64,000 nucleotides of DNA from Histoplasma ohiense. Its lineage: Eukaryota > Ascomycota > Eurotiomycetes > Onygenales > Ajellomycetaceae. Each line of letters begins with the position of its first letter. Positions within the stretch are counted from its first letter, which is position 1. The notes under the pieces were generated by a model, which did not search any database, was not told the DNA's origin, and saw nothing but the letters and a program-made list of their open reading frames with translations. Location: NCBI GenBank assembly GCA_017607445.1, contig JAEVHH010000005.1, positions 2,423,001 through 2,487,000 on the forward strand, written 5' to 3'. Positions 36,124 through 48,004 of this stretch are shown piece by piece. The position numbers and the translations under genes are program-made.

Positions 36124-36495
36124 ATTGATGATGATGATGATGATGATTTTATTAGAGTACAATTTTTGATGTAAAAATTAAAGAAAAGAAGTTCAGAGAT
36201 TGTGTCTAAATCATAATTGAACTGTAATAATACTGAAGATGAAAAAATATTCTTCTGAAACAGCAATACTTCAAAATTAACTCTGACAATTAATTCAGTC
36301 TGATTCTGTGAACTTTATAAAATATCAATTATATAGTATATATTATGAACTTCACATATTGCAATAAAAAGCTCTGAAAATCTGATCTTTGAAGAAGAGA
36401 GATAATTGTAATAGATACAACAGAGATATGTATATTAGAAAATAGCTATATGATGATAGAAAAACACAGAACACATCAGAATTAATGAGAATGAA
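36124..36495. other. AT-rich spacer with (GAT)n microsatellite
   Basis: No gene or element was recognised. A (GAT)n run of about 24 bases lies at 36124-36147. The rest is A/T-rich, with CpG, CpC and GG depletion like the repeats. It is the old host sequence shared by the A2 and A3 insertions. Confidence 0.5.
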
Positions 36496-36500
36496 TATAA

Positions 36501-36972
36501 TGTGATGAGTTAGCATCTGTTAGTAATTAACTTACACAATCAACTTCTCTTCTGCACCTGCTCATTTCTGGCTGTTGTGATCTTGCATAACTCTCAATGT
36601 TCTTCCACTTCATGCTCTGCACTTGCATAGTCTCTAATGATTCTTCTGTGTAGTCTTCAATGATTCTTCTACTTCATACTTCATGCTTGTATAGTTTCTA
36701 ACAATTCTTTCATATAGCTCTCAATGATTCTCTCATTTCATACTTCACACTTATGTAGTTTCTAACAATTCTTCTGTATAGCTCTTAATGTTCTTCCACT
36801 CTGCACTTCACTGTGAAGCAGCTTCTGATATTCTTTCACTCTGAATTTCTCTCTATAAAAATCTTCTTCATATAATCTTTTCTTCTGATTTCTTTTCTCT
36901 TTCTTTTCTTAATCAATTTGTAATCTGTAATTAGAATAGTATCAAATCATTAATTGAAGTACATTTATTACA
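36501..36972 (+). repeat. Family A LTR, copy 4 (5' LTR of A3)
   Basis: This LTR is 472 bp, about 62 bp shorter than the other copies, which equals one internal tandem unit. It starts TGTGATGAGT and ends TTATTACA. The target duplication TATAA precedes it. Confidence 0.88.
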
Positions 36973-37346
36973 TTATGAATTGATTCTTCTGTATTTAAGA
37001 TCTGAGTGTTTTGTTATTAGTTCTTACACTCAAAAGCATTGTTATCAGTTCTTACATTGAAGTGCATCATTTACAGATCTGAGTGTCTAGATATTACAAA
37101 AGATTTCTCATGAATCTGAGTGTCTCTATTATTAATTATATAGACTGTTGTGTCTAAGCATCTGAGACACAATCAACTGTGTTCTATAAGATCTGAGTGT
37201 CTATAAATCATAATGCTGTGAATAGTGTTCACAAAGAAGCTTGATAAGCTTAGCATCACAACACTGTAAATAGTGTCTGTGAAAGAATCAAATATCTACA
37301 AGTATTTCTTTTCTTTCATTATTATTACATATTCTTAGATATCAAA

Positions 37347-38713
37347 ATGAACTACAAACAATTCTACAAACATCCACTACATTCAAACACAGTGGATGAC
37401 AACTTAGATCTACAAAGTATTCTTCAGCAGCAAGCACTATAGATGACTGAATTGCAACAATAATTTATTGAAATGAGCACTTTCATATTCACTGTTTCTT
37501 CTACACTCACATCTCACAAAAAGTCTTCAAGAGAGAAGCTTTCAATTCTTGATAAATACAAGAAAGATCTAGCACTCTATTTTGTGTGAAAGTCAAAAGC
37601 AAACATCAAATTGAACATTGATGAACAAGCAATAGACTTGCTATTCAATCAAGCATGATATATTCATAGCAGATTGAATGATGATGTGTTAGCAAAATTT
37701 CAACTCTGAATGAGTCATTGTCAGAATCATCAGTGTATATCAGAGCTAGTCTTTCAACAACTCAACTCTCTCTTTCTCAATTCTACACTTCAAGCCAAGA
37801 CATTAGACTGACTTAATCAGACTTGTCAGATGAATATTATATTGACAATTTATCTTTCTGAATTCAATCACAAGCTTCTAGAAGCAGATGAACAAGACTG
37901 AGATGATATCATCAAAATCAACATACTGTTCAAGAATTTGAATTTTCAATTGTATAATCAAAGTATAGAGTATTCAAAGCTCTCAATATACAGCAAATTC
38001 TGTGCTGATCTTTGTCTATTGAACAACAACTTGTCTCAGTTCCACACACTTTAAAATTATAGAGAATTTCACTGAATAAATGTGTATACTCTGAATCACT
38101 CTGCAGCACTTCTCACCTCTGAATCAGAATCAATGAACTGAGTCTTATACATGAACACAAGTCATTCAAGAATCTCTAACATCTCAGAGAAAAACATTAC
38201 TGATCAAATCATCAGAGAAGTCTGCATACACTGTGACAAGTCAGAGCATTTCATAAATCAATGTCTGAATGCAATTGTTCTGAGTAAATCTCTCACACAC
38301 ATGAACACTGCATCATCTGCAGACAAGCAAGAACAGAGAAAAGACAAGCTCTCACTCTAAAACATAAACAAAAGCTCAAGAAACAGAAAGCTAGCTGAAG
38401 ATTCAAATAGAAAATGCTAATAAATACAATTATAATCTCTGTCATTGTAAATAATCTAGTCAACATATGAGCAATGATAGACAGTGGTTTTCTTCATTAC
38501 ACTTTTATAGACACTCAGTTGATTGAGAAGCATAAGCTTCAGTATATTCTCTTTCTCAAATCATATAAACTTAATGAATTTGACAGCCTCAGAGAATTCA
38601 TCTTCTACAACATGGTAAGATTTAATGTCAATATAGAAGAATATAAGAAAAAGAATATCTATGTATATGAAATACAAGATCTTGAGTACAATCTAATACT
38701 CAGTCTATCATAA
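37347..38713 (+). pseudogene. A3 gag and protease
   Basis: Gag starts at the ATG at 37347 and parallels the A2 gag. The zinc knuckle is seen near 38221-38262 (CIHCDKSEHFINQC). The protease at 38474-38713 begins MIDSGFLHYTFID with an intact DSG. TGA codons interrupt gag, and the protease segment is open. Sequence differences from A2 are mostly transitions. Confidence 0.8.
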
Positions 38714-38829
38714 CTTACAGAATTTGAAACCTTGTTGAACACACACAACCACTGTTTTATTTTCTCAGAAGGCAATCATGTTTATGAGAAGAATGTCAAT
38801 AGAACTGCTGATCTCACTCAGATATCAGC

Positions 38830-39198
38830 TCTGATGGCCGAATGAGTAATGCAGCCATCAGATAGCACCTTGGCATGGGGATTCAAGATTTGTGAGTTTG
38901 AAATCCACAGAGAACAACATTACATTCAGAGTCAACTTCTTAGCTTCTAAAATAATGAGATGTGAACTTGTCAAGTAGATATCTTCAGACAGATCTACTG
39001 TCTGATTTAGCTTATTGTTTCTGAGCTGGAAATCTGTATTGTATGTATCAAATTCTGTCTTTCATTAATTTTTCTATGTTCTTGTTATATTCTTGGTGTT
39101 GTTCAACACTAAGCATTCCTCCGGTATAACCAACTCTTGCCTGTATTTAACATCACACAAGGACTCGTCATAAGCGCTGCTTGCATACGAGTATAACG

Positions 39199-39228
<30 letters not shown>
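38830..39228 (+). mobile_element. tRNA-derived SINE with (AAT)n tail
   Basis: About 399 bp are flanked by a perfect 16-bp duplication (TCACTCAGATATCAGC) at 38814-38829 and 39229-39244. The first about 80 bp look like a decayed tRNA: an A-box-like TGGCCGAATGAG at 38835-38846 and a B-box-like GTTTGAAATCC at 38896-38906. The spacing suits a class II tRNA (Ser or Leu type). The remainder is not tRNA-related; its 3' part keeps several CpG sites, and it ends in (AAT)n. That tail type is shared with LINE2, the likely supplier of reverse transcriptase. No functional tRNA is expected from it. Confidence 0.82.
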
Positions 39229-39229
<1 letters not shown>

Positions 39230-39244
39230 CACTCAGATATCAGC

Positions 39245-41385
39245 AAAAGCATACAAACTACTAATTCATCAAGCATATGAGAAGAAGAACATTCAAGTGT
39301 TCACTGCTAGCATAGCAGATATCAAAAAAGTGTTAGAAAAGTTAGAACTCAAAAATTTCAAGAAACTGTGCAAGAAACTATCTGAATCATACAAAGACTT
39401 TGCAGATATATTCAATGAGAAAGAAGCTGAAAAGCTTCTCCCTCACTGAGAACTCAGTATAGATTATATAATCAAACTCATTAAGAAAAACAGTAAGAAC
39501 TCACAATCACTCTGAAATTCTCTCTACAGCATATCACACAACAAACTTCTTATTCTATAAAAAACACTCAATGAATTACTAGACAAAGATTTCATTCATA
39601 TTAGCAACTCACTCACTGCAGCATCTGTACTATTTGCAAAGAAATCAGAAAAAGACTTACAATTCTGCATCAACTATCAAGAACTCAACAAGATTACACA
39701 GAAGAACTGATATTCTCTTCCACTTATCAATGAAATACTCAAACAGATAGAAAAAGCAAAATGATTTACAAAACTTGACATCTCTGCAGCCTTCTATAAA
39801 ATAAGAATTAATAAAGATGACAAATGACTAACTGTCTTTCATACACATTACATTTGCTACAATAATAAAGCTAAAGCTTGGACATGGATATTTCAAATCA
39901 TATTTAACAAAGTTTAAAGATGATTTAAATGATCTGTGTTCAGATTGTCAGTTATATGAAAATTCAGAGCATCTTCTGTTACTTTGTACAAAGTATTCAA
40001 AACTAAGATTGAGACTGAGAGAGAAATATCAACTGAATCAGTTAAGTTTGAATTTGCTATTCAATACAAAAGCTGGAAATATGTTTTTAATTGAATATTT
40101 AAATGAGTCAAATATTGCTACAAGAGCTTGTTTGAATAGTGTTATTTGATAATATTTAAATCAGTTGTTATTGTTTATTTTATTTTGATCTTTTCTTTAA
40201 CTTTGTTTATTGTTAATTTTCATTTGTTTCAAGCAGTTTGCTTCATTATTTGTTGATAAAGTCATTGCAAATGTTTTTTCTTTTCTGTTGATTTTTAATA
40301 GCTGCTGTTTTTTGTAATATTTATTTCCTTTGTTTTGAAGTTGAGTTGTGCTAACTCATTGACATTCTTTTGATTTTATTTTTGGATTGAATAGTTTGAA
40401 TAGTTGTTTGATTCTGGGCTGGAATTCTGTTAATGCATGTGTCAAATTGTTTTTGTATATTAGAATATTCTTGATTTGAAAAATTCTGAAGTATTTCAGA
40501 TAGATGTCATAGTCACTGAATGTATACATCTATAATTGAAGAATAATAATAATAATCATACACATTACAGATTATACAAATAGACAGTGATTTCTTTTGA
40601 ATTAGTGAATGCTCTGAGTACATTTCAGAAATACATTAACTGAGCTTTACAAAATCTGCTCAATGAGATTGTCTCAGTGTATATGAATAATATCTTAATC
40701 TTCACTGATGAATTGTTCACTGAGTATTATAAACATATATGACAAGTGCTTGATCATCTATGAAAAGCTGAACTGCAAGTGAACATTGATAAATGCAACT
40801 TTGAGATCAAGTCCACAATCTATCTAGAATTCATCATTGAAGCTGAAAAAGATGTACACATGAATTCTAAAAAGATGAAAGCAATTCTCAATTGAGAGAT
40901 ATCAGTCTCAGTAAAAGAGACTAGAAGCTTTCTAAAATTCATCAATTTCTACTGAAGATTTATCAAAGACTTCTCTGATATCATACAATCACTGACAGAT
41001 CTGACTCAGAAAGACACTGTATTTCAATAAACTGACAAAGCAGACACAGTATTCAAAAAGCTGAAGCATATATTCACAAACATCTCAATACTGCAATCAT
41101 TCAATTCAGATAAGTATACAATTCTCAAAACAGACATTTCAGATTATGTAGTAGATGAGACATTAATGCAATACAATAATAAAGATGTTCTATAATCTTA
41201 TACTTTTATTTTGAAAAAGATATCACTCACTGAATGCAACTACAAGATCTACAACAAGAAGCTTCTAACAATTATATAATATCTCAAAAAATGAAAGTCT
41301 GAATTTATAAATGTTGAGAGATTTGAGATTGTCACTGATCATAAGAATCTAGAGTACTTCACAATCATTTGTAAGCTCACTGAGA
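39245..41385 (+). pseudogene. A3 RT and RNase H, split by a LINE2 tail
   Basis: The plus-strand reading resumes after the SINE with the linker before RT (VFTASIADIKKVLEKLELK), then RT to about 39852. After the LINE2 tail, RT continues at 40570 (VYMNNILIFTDE near 40678, a mutated YMDD box), and RNase H lies at about 41040-41385. Many TGA stops occur. It parallels A4 at 41925-43310. Confidence 0.78.
39853..40555 (+). mobile_element. LINE2 copy D, 5'-truncated 3' end
   Basis: About 703 bp are homologous to LINE2 copy A from about 21525 onward, ending in (AAT)n. A 14-bp target duplication TCATACACATTACA lies at 39839-39852 and 40556-40569. It is inserted in the RT region of gypsy A3 and carries only the very end of ORF2 (a HLLLLC motif near 39970-39990) plus the 3' untranslated part. 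Confidence 0.9.
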
Positions 41386-41390
41386 GATAT

Positions 41391-41924
41391 TGTAACGGGC
41401 GTACTTCGATTAACGATTTGATACTATCCTAATTACAGATTACGAATTGATTAAGGAAAGAAAGAGAAAAGAAATCAGAAGAAAAGGTTGTACAAAGGGG
41501 GTTCTTATAGAGGAAAGTTCAGGGTGGAAGAATATCAGAAGCTGCTTCACAGTGGAGTGCAGAGCAGAAGAACATTAAGGGGTATGCATAAGAATTGTTA
41601 GAAGCTATGCAAGCACAGAACATAGAGCAGGGGAATCATTGAGAGCTATGCAGAAGAATTGTTAGAGACTATATGAGTGCAGAACACAGAGTGGGAGAAC
41701 ATAAGAAGCTACACAGAAGAATCATTAGAGACTACACAAGTGCAGAGCATGGAGCAGAAGAACATTAAGAGCTACACAGAAGAATCATTAGAAACTACAC
41801 AAGTGCAGAGCACAGAGCAGAAGAACATTGAGGGTTACACAAGGTCACAACAGCCAGGAATGAGTGGGTGCAGAAGGGGAGTTGGTTGCGTAAGTTAATT
41901 ACTAACGGGTGCTAACCCGTCACA
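41391..41924 (-). repeat. Family A LTR, copy 5 (inverted left LTR of A4)
   Basis: This is a 534-bp LTR whose left edge is the U5 end (TGTAACGGGC) and whose right edge is the U3 end (CGTCACA), joined directly to pol at 41925. It keeps more CpG and GG than any other family A LTR here. It contains about four 62-bp tandem units at 41579-41830. Confidence 0.9.
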
Positions 41925-44900
41925 TTAAGAACGTCCAAGTGTTCGCCGCTAGCATGGCGGATATCAAAAAGGCGTTAGAGAAACTAGAACCCAAGGACCC
42001 CAAGAAACCGCGCAAAGAACTACCTGAATCATACGAAGATTTCACAGACATGTTCAACAAAAAAGAAGCTGAAAAGCTTCCCCCTCACTGAGGACACAGT
42101 ATAGATCATACAATCAAACTCATCAAGAAAGATGATAAGAATCCACAACCACTCTGAGATCCTCTCTACAGCATGTCACACAATGAGCTCCTCATTCTAC
42201 AAAAAACACTCAATGAATTACTAGACAAAGACTTCATTCATGTTAGCAACTCACCCACTGCAGCATCTGTACTGTTTGCAAAGAAACCAGAAGAAGGCTT
42301 ATGATTCTGCATCAACTATCAAGAACTCAACAAGATTATGCAGAAGGACTGATATCCTCTCCCACTCATCAATGAAACACTCAAATGAATAGAAAAAGTG
42401 AAATGATTTATGAAACTTGACATCTCTGCAGCCTTCTACAAGATAAGAATTAATGAAGATGATGAATGACTAACTGTCTTTTGTACATGTTATGAATTAT
42501 ACAAATGAACAGTGACTCTCTTTGGATTAGTGAATGCTTCAAGCATGTTTCAGAAATACATTAACTGAGCTCTACAAGATCTGCTCAATGAGATTGCCTC
42601 AGTGTACATGAATGATATTCTGATCTTCACTGATGAATCATTCACTGAGCATCACAAACACATATGATAAGTACTTGACTGTCTATAAAAAGCTGAACTG
42701 CAAGTGGACATTGACAAATGCAACTTTGAGACTAAGTCTATGATCTATCTAGAATTCATCATTGAAGCTGAAAAAGATGTATGCATGAATTCTAAGAAGA
42801 TAGAAGCAATTCTCAACTGAAAGACATCAGTCTCAGTAAAAGAGATTAGAAGCTTTCTAGAATTTGTCAACTTCTACTGAAGATTCATCAAAAACTTCTT
42901 CAATATCATACAATCACTGATGAATCTGATCTGAAAAGACACTGTATTTCAATGAACTGATGAAACAGACACAGCATTCAAAAAGCTGAAGTGTATGTTC
43001 ACAAATACTCTGATGCTGCAATCATTCAATTCAGATAAATATATGATTCTCAAAACAGATGCCTCAGATTATATAGTAAATGAGACACTGATGCAATATG
43101 ATAATGAAGATGTCTTACAATCTTGTGTCTTCATTTTGAAAAAGATGTCACTCACTGAATGCAACTATGAGATCTACAACAAGAAGCTTCTAGTGATCAT
43201 ACAATACTTTGAAGAATGAGAGTTCAAACTTATGAGTGTTGAGAAGTTTGAGATTGTTACTGATCATAAAAACTTAGAATACTTCACAATCACTCATAAG
43301 CTCACTGAGAGACATATGTGTTGATTATTATTTCTTAGCTGTTTTTTGTTCACAATTTGTTATTGACTTGAAGTAGAGAACACCCTTGTGAATGCTCTGT
43401 TCTGCTGAGAATAAGATATGTCATCTGATGACTTAGATGACAGATGAAAACATTGAGAGCATCAGTTAATCAATCTCACAATTATAGAAAGTTCTATACA
43501 ATCAGATAAACTCTGCATACATATCAACCAGTTCTGAGCTCAAGAACCCTCACTCAAAGAACAATGAAGACTAGCAGCAGAAGCAGATGAATTCTAGCAG
43601 CAAGCTGCTGAAGTCATACAAAGTAAAACATCTTGATTCTCTGCAGATGTATACTCAAGAACAGATATTTCAGCATGTTCAATCAACAATAACAATCACT
43701 TACACTTTTGAGATAGACAATGAGTCTCTGATTCAGAATCTCTACAAACACAGATCATGCAAGAAATTCATGACTCACTGATGACTGAGCATTCAGAATA
43801 TGAAATCATGTACAACATCATCATCTAAAAATTCTACTGATCAGATATGTTGAAAGATATACATCAGTTCATACACAACTGTGATCATTGTAGCTCAGTG
43901 ATGATATGATGTGAATTCTGAAAAGAGATGCTGAAGCTTCTATCTGTTCTCAATCAAATTTGATGTGATATAGCTATTGATTTTGCAGTTTTCTTATCTG
44001 AAAGTGGAGATTCTACAAACATTCTAGTCATTGTCAATCAACTCAGTAAGAGTGTAATACTACAGCTCTGTGACAAGATGAACACTGAAGTAGTTACAGA
44101 TGCCTTTGTCAGAAGCTCATTCTATCATATGTACAGTCTGTCTTCATTCATTGTGTCAGATAGAGACAGTCAATTTGTCAGTGCACTCTAAGCCCATGTA
44201 TATCAATTATTAAGAATTGAACAAAAGTTATCAACAGCATATCACTCAGAGACTGATGAAGCTATTAAGAGAATAATACAAACAGTAAAGAACATTCTCT
44301 GTAAGTTCTGCAATTATATACAAAACAACTGAAGCAATCTGCTGTCACACACTGAGATTGTAATTAACAGTTGAGATTTCACTACAATAGATATAAGCTC
44401 ATTCTTTCTTCTATATGAATACAACTTAGAGATTCTGAACTTCTCTGAGACTTCTTGAGAAATCATGTACATCTGCAGCCTCATACAGACAGCAGAGAAC
44501 ATTGTGAGCAAGCTGAAGAAGATCTATAAATAAGCAGAAGCTTCAATGATCAGCACTTAGCAAGATTATAAGAATCAAATGAATATCAGAAGAAGTTCTG
44601 TGATCTGATATCATATAGAAGACAAAGTCTGACTGAATCTCAAAAACATAAGAACAGATCACTTCTTGCATACACTAGATTATCATCACATCAAATATAC
44701 AGTGAAGAAAGTGCTAGACACACACAATTATCAACTCAACACCTCATCTGATATTCACAACATCTTTCATACAAACCTGCTCTGACCCACAGTCAAGGAT
44801 TCATTCCTCTCACAGAGAATCTTCAATTGACAGTCATCTGTCATTGTAGAAGAAGACAATGAACTTGAGTGGGAAATTGAAGCAATTCTTGACAATAGAA

Positions 44901-45020
44901 TCAACTGCCATCACTGCAAATATCTCATCAAATGAGTAGAATACAATCATCTGATCTGAAAATCTGTATCTATCTTGAAGAACACTGCTGCTCTTGACAT
45001 CTATAAGTTCTCACTCATTT
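41925..45020 (+). pseudogene. A4 pol: linker, RT, RNase H, integrase, chromodomain
   Basis: Reading starts in the linker (KNVQVFAASMADIKKALEKLE; 41909-42091 open). RT spans about 42150-42960, with YMNDILIFTDES near 42610. RNase H is about 42995-43320 (LKTDASDYIVNETL). The integrase spans about 43780-44560, with a CDHCSS zinc part near 43880, the IAIDFAVFLSESG core and IVSDRDSQF near 44150. The chromodomain is about 44850-44990 (AILDNRINCHHCKYLI). TGA codons are common except in the first about 150 bp, which are nearly unmutated. No gag is present. Confidence 0.82.
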
Positions 45021-45036
45021 TGATAGAGGAGGATAA

Positions 45037-45570
45037 TGTGATGAGTTAGTATCTGTTAGTAATTAACTTATGCAATCAACTCTTCTTCTGCACTCACTTG
45101 TTTCTGATCATTGTGATCTTGTGTAATTCTTGATGTTCTTTCACTCTGTGCTCTGTGCTTGTGTAGTTTCTAACAATTCTTTCATATAGCTCTTAATGTT
45201 CTTCTGCTCTGTGCTCTGTGCTTGTATAGTCTCTAATAATTCTTCTGTGTAGCTTCTTATGTTCTTCTGCTCTGTGTTCTGTGCTTGTATAGTCTCTAAC
45301 AATTCTTTCATATAGCTCTCAATGATTTCCCCACCTCACATTCTGCACTTGTGTAGCTTCTAATAATTCTTACACATATCTCTTAATGTTCTTCTGCTCT
45401 GCACTTCACTGTAGAGCAGCTTCTGATATTCTTTCACTCTGAATTTTCCTCTATAAAAACCTTCTTCATACAACCTTTTCTTCTGATTTCTTTTCTCTTT
45501 CTTTTCTTAATCAATTCATAATCTGTAATTAGGATAGTATCAAATCGTTAATTGAAGTACGCCTGTTACA
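45037..45570 (+). repeat. Family A LTR, copy 6 (right LTR of A4)
   Basis: This 534-bp LTR follows the chromodomain in the normal orientation for a 3' LTR. It is followed by GATAT, the target duplication of A4. It is more heavily mutated than the left LTR of the same insertion. Confidence 0.9.
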
Positions 45571-47290
45571 GATATATATGTTGATTATTGTTTCTTAGTC
45601 ATTTTTCATTCACAATTCATTATCAATCTGAAGTAGAGAATACTTTTGTGAATGTTCTGTTCTGTCAAGAATAAGATATATCATCTAATGACTTGAATAA
45701 CAGATGAAAACATTGAGAACATTGATTAATCAACTCTGCAATTATAAAAAGTTCTATACAATCAGACAAACCCCACATACATGTCAATCAGTTTCAAGCT
45801 CAAGAACTCTCACTTGAAGAACAATAAAAGCTAGTGACAGAAATAAATGAATTCTGACAACAAATCACTGAAGCTGTATAAAGCAGAGCATCTCAATTCT
45901 CTGCAGATGTATACTCAAAAACAGATATCTCAGTATATTCAATTCATAATAACAACTGCTTACACTTTTGAAATAGATGATGAGTTCTCAATTCAGAATC
46001 TCTATAAACACAGATTATATAAGAAATTCATGACTCATCAATGACTGAACACTCAGAACACAAAATCATGTACAACATCATCACTCAAAAATTCTATTGA
46101 TCAGATATATCAAAAAATATACACTGATTTGTACACAACTGTGATCACTGCAGCTCAGTGACAGTATAATATGAACATCAAAAAAAAATACTGAAGTCTC
46201 TATCTATTTCTGACTGAATTTGATGTGATATAGCTATCAATTTTGTAGTTTCTTTATCTGAAAGTGAAGATTCTACAAACATTCTAGTCATTGTTAATTA
46301 ATTCAGTAAGAGTGTAATACTACAGCTCTGTGATAAGATGAACACTGAAATAGTTACAGATGTCTTTGTCAGAAGCTCATTCTATTGTATACACAGTCTA
46401 TCTTCATTCATTGTATCAGATAGAGACAGTCAATTCATCAGTGCACTCTGAACTCATATATGTCAATTATTAAAAATTGAATAAAAGTTATCAACAGTGT
46501 ATCATTCAGAGACTGATGAAGCTATTGAGAGAATGATATAAATAGTAAAAAACATTCTCTATAAATTCTGCAATTATATACAAAACAACTGAAACAATCT
46601 GCTGTTATATACTGAGATTGTGATTAATGATTGAGATTCTGCTATAACAGATATAAGCTCATTTTTTCTTCTATATAAATACAACTTAAAGATTCTGAAC
46701 TTCTCTGAGATTCTCTGAGAAACTGTGTACATCTGCAGCTTTATACAGATGACAGAGAACATTGTGAGCAAGCTGAAGAAAGTCTATAAATAAACAGAAA
46801 CTTCAATGATCAGTATTCAGTAAAATTATAAAAATCAAACAAATATTAAAAGAAGTTCTGCAACTCAATACTATATAGAAAACAAAGTCTGACTGAATTT
46901 CAAAAACATAAAAACAGACTGCTCCTCACATATACTAGATTATTATCATATTAAATATACAGTGAAGAAAGTGTTAGATATATATAATTATTGACTCAAT
47001 ATTTCATCTGATATTCACAACATCTTTCATACAAATCTGCTTCAATTCATGACTGAGAATTCATTTCTCTTATAGAGAATCTTCAATTGACAGTCATTCA
47101 TTATTGTAGAAGAAAATAATAAACTCAAGTGAAAAATTGAAACAATTTTTGATAATAAAATCAATTATCACTATTATAAATATCTTATCAAATGAATAGA
47201 ATACAATTATCTGATCTGAGAATTCATATCTGTTTTGAAGAATATCATCACTCTCAACATCTATAAGTTCTTACTCACTCTGATAGAGAG
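45571..47290 (+). pseudogene. A3 integrase and chromodomain
   Basis: This continues A3 pol after the A4 insertion, starting within the RNase H to integrase linker. The integrase core is at about 46080-46830 (IAINFVVSLSESE, IVSDRDSQF near 46410), and the chromodomain-like end is near 47100-47230. It is parallel to A4 at 43316-45030 but with more transitions; many codons read Ile, Lys, Asn or Tyr where A4 keeps Val, Glu, Asp or His. Confidence 0.8.
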
Positions 47291-47296
47291 AGATAA

Positions 47297-47831
47297 TGTG
47301 ATGAATTAGTATTCATTAGTAATTAACTTACATAATCAACTCTTTTTCTGTATCTGTTTATTTCTGACTGTTATAATCTCATATAATTCTCAATGTTCTT
47401 TCACTCTGTGTTTCATACTTATATAGTCTCTAATAATTTTTCTGTGTAGTTTCTAATATTCTCTTACTTTGTGTTTCATATTTATATAGTCTCTAATGAT
47501 TCTTCTGTGTAGTTTTCAATGATTCTTTCATTTTATATTTTGTATTTACATAGTTTCTAACAATTCTTCTGTGTAGTTTTCAATAATTCTTTCATTTCAT
47601 ATTTCATACTTATATAGTTTTTAATGATTCTTTTATATAGTTTTTAATATTCTTCTGCTTCACACTTCACTGTGAAGCAGCTTCTGATATTCTTTCATTC
47701 TGAATTTCTTTCTATAAAAACTCTCTTTGTATGATTTTTTCTTCTGATTTCTTTTCTCTTTCTTTTCTTAATCAATTTGTAATCTGTAATTAGAATAGTA
47801 TCAAATTATTAATTGAAGTACATTCATTATA
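47297..47831 (+). repeat. Family A LTR, copy 7 (3' LTR of A3)
   Basis: This 535-bp LTR is the most decayed family A copy (ends TTCATTATA in place of GCCTGTTACA). TATAA follows at 47832-47836, matching the bases before 36501. Confidence 0.85.
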
Positions 47832-48004
47832 TATAATACACAGTATTATAGATGACTGTAGAGTGTGATAATCATCTATATAATACTCACTGATATTTAT
47901 AGATATTAGAAAATCAGTGATTAGTTTTGAATAATAGAGATTGCTATCTTCTTAATATTCTCTGTATGTACTTCACACTACTCTTATAATTATACCTACA
48001 ACTA

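Larger units (their letters stand above)
41391..45570 (+). mobile_element. Aberrant gypsy element A4 with oppositely oriented LTRs
   Basis: The left LTR (41391-41924) is in minus orientation and the right LTR (45037-45570) in plus orientation, each 534 bp. The interior is plus-strand pol from the linker before RT to the chromodomain; leader, gag and protease are missing. A 5-bp duplication GATAT flanks the whole (41386-41390 and 45571-45575). Removing the insert with one GATAT restores A3 sequence base for base in length against the intact homologue at about 43303-43322. Both outer ends are therefore U5 termini (GTTACA), which is not the normal retrotransposon structure. Confidence 0.85.
36501..47831 (+). 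mobile_element. Ty3/gypsy element A3, plus strand, carrying three nested insertions
   Basis: LTRs at 36501-36972 and 47297-47831 are flanked by the 5-bp duplication TATAA (36496-36500 and 47832-47836). Inside, in order, are leader, gag (37347), protease (38474-38713), RT/RNase H (to 41390), then integrase and chromodomain (45571-47290). Three later insertions interrupt it: a SINE (38830-39228), a LINE2 tail (39853-40555) and the aberrant element A4 (41391-45570). Removing these gives an element of about 6.0 kb, as for A2. A3 is the most heavily mutated family A copy here. Confidence 0.88.

Noticed and set aside
38830..38910. Functional tRNA gene
   Set aside because: The boxes are degenerate, an acceptor stem cannot be paired, and the segment is the head of a SINE with a 16-bp target duplication.
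41579..41830. CRISPR-like array in the family A LTRs
   Set aside because: The units are contiguous imperfect tandem repeats of about 62 bp without unique spacers, inside an LTR of a fungal retrotransposon.
41391..41924. Solo family A LTR inserted independently in minus orientation
   Set aside because: The bases on its two sides (GATAT and TTAAG) do not form a duplication, whereas GATAT pairs perfectly with the bases after the right LTR at 45571.
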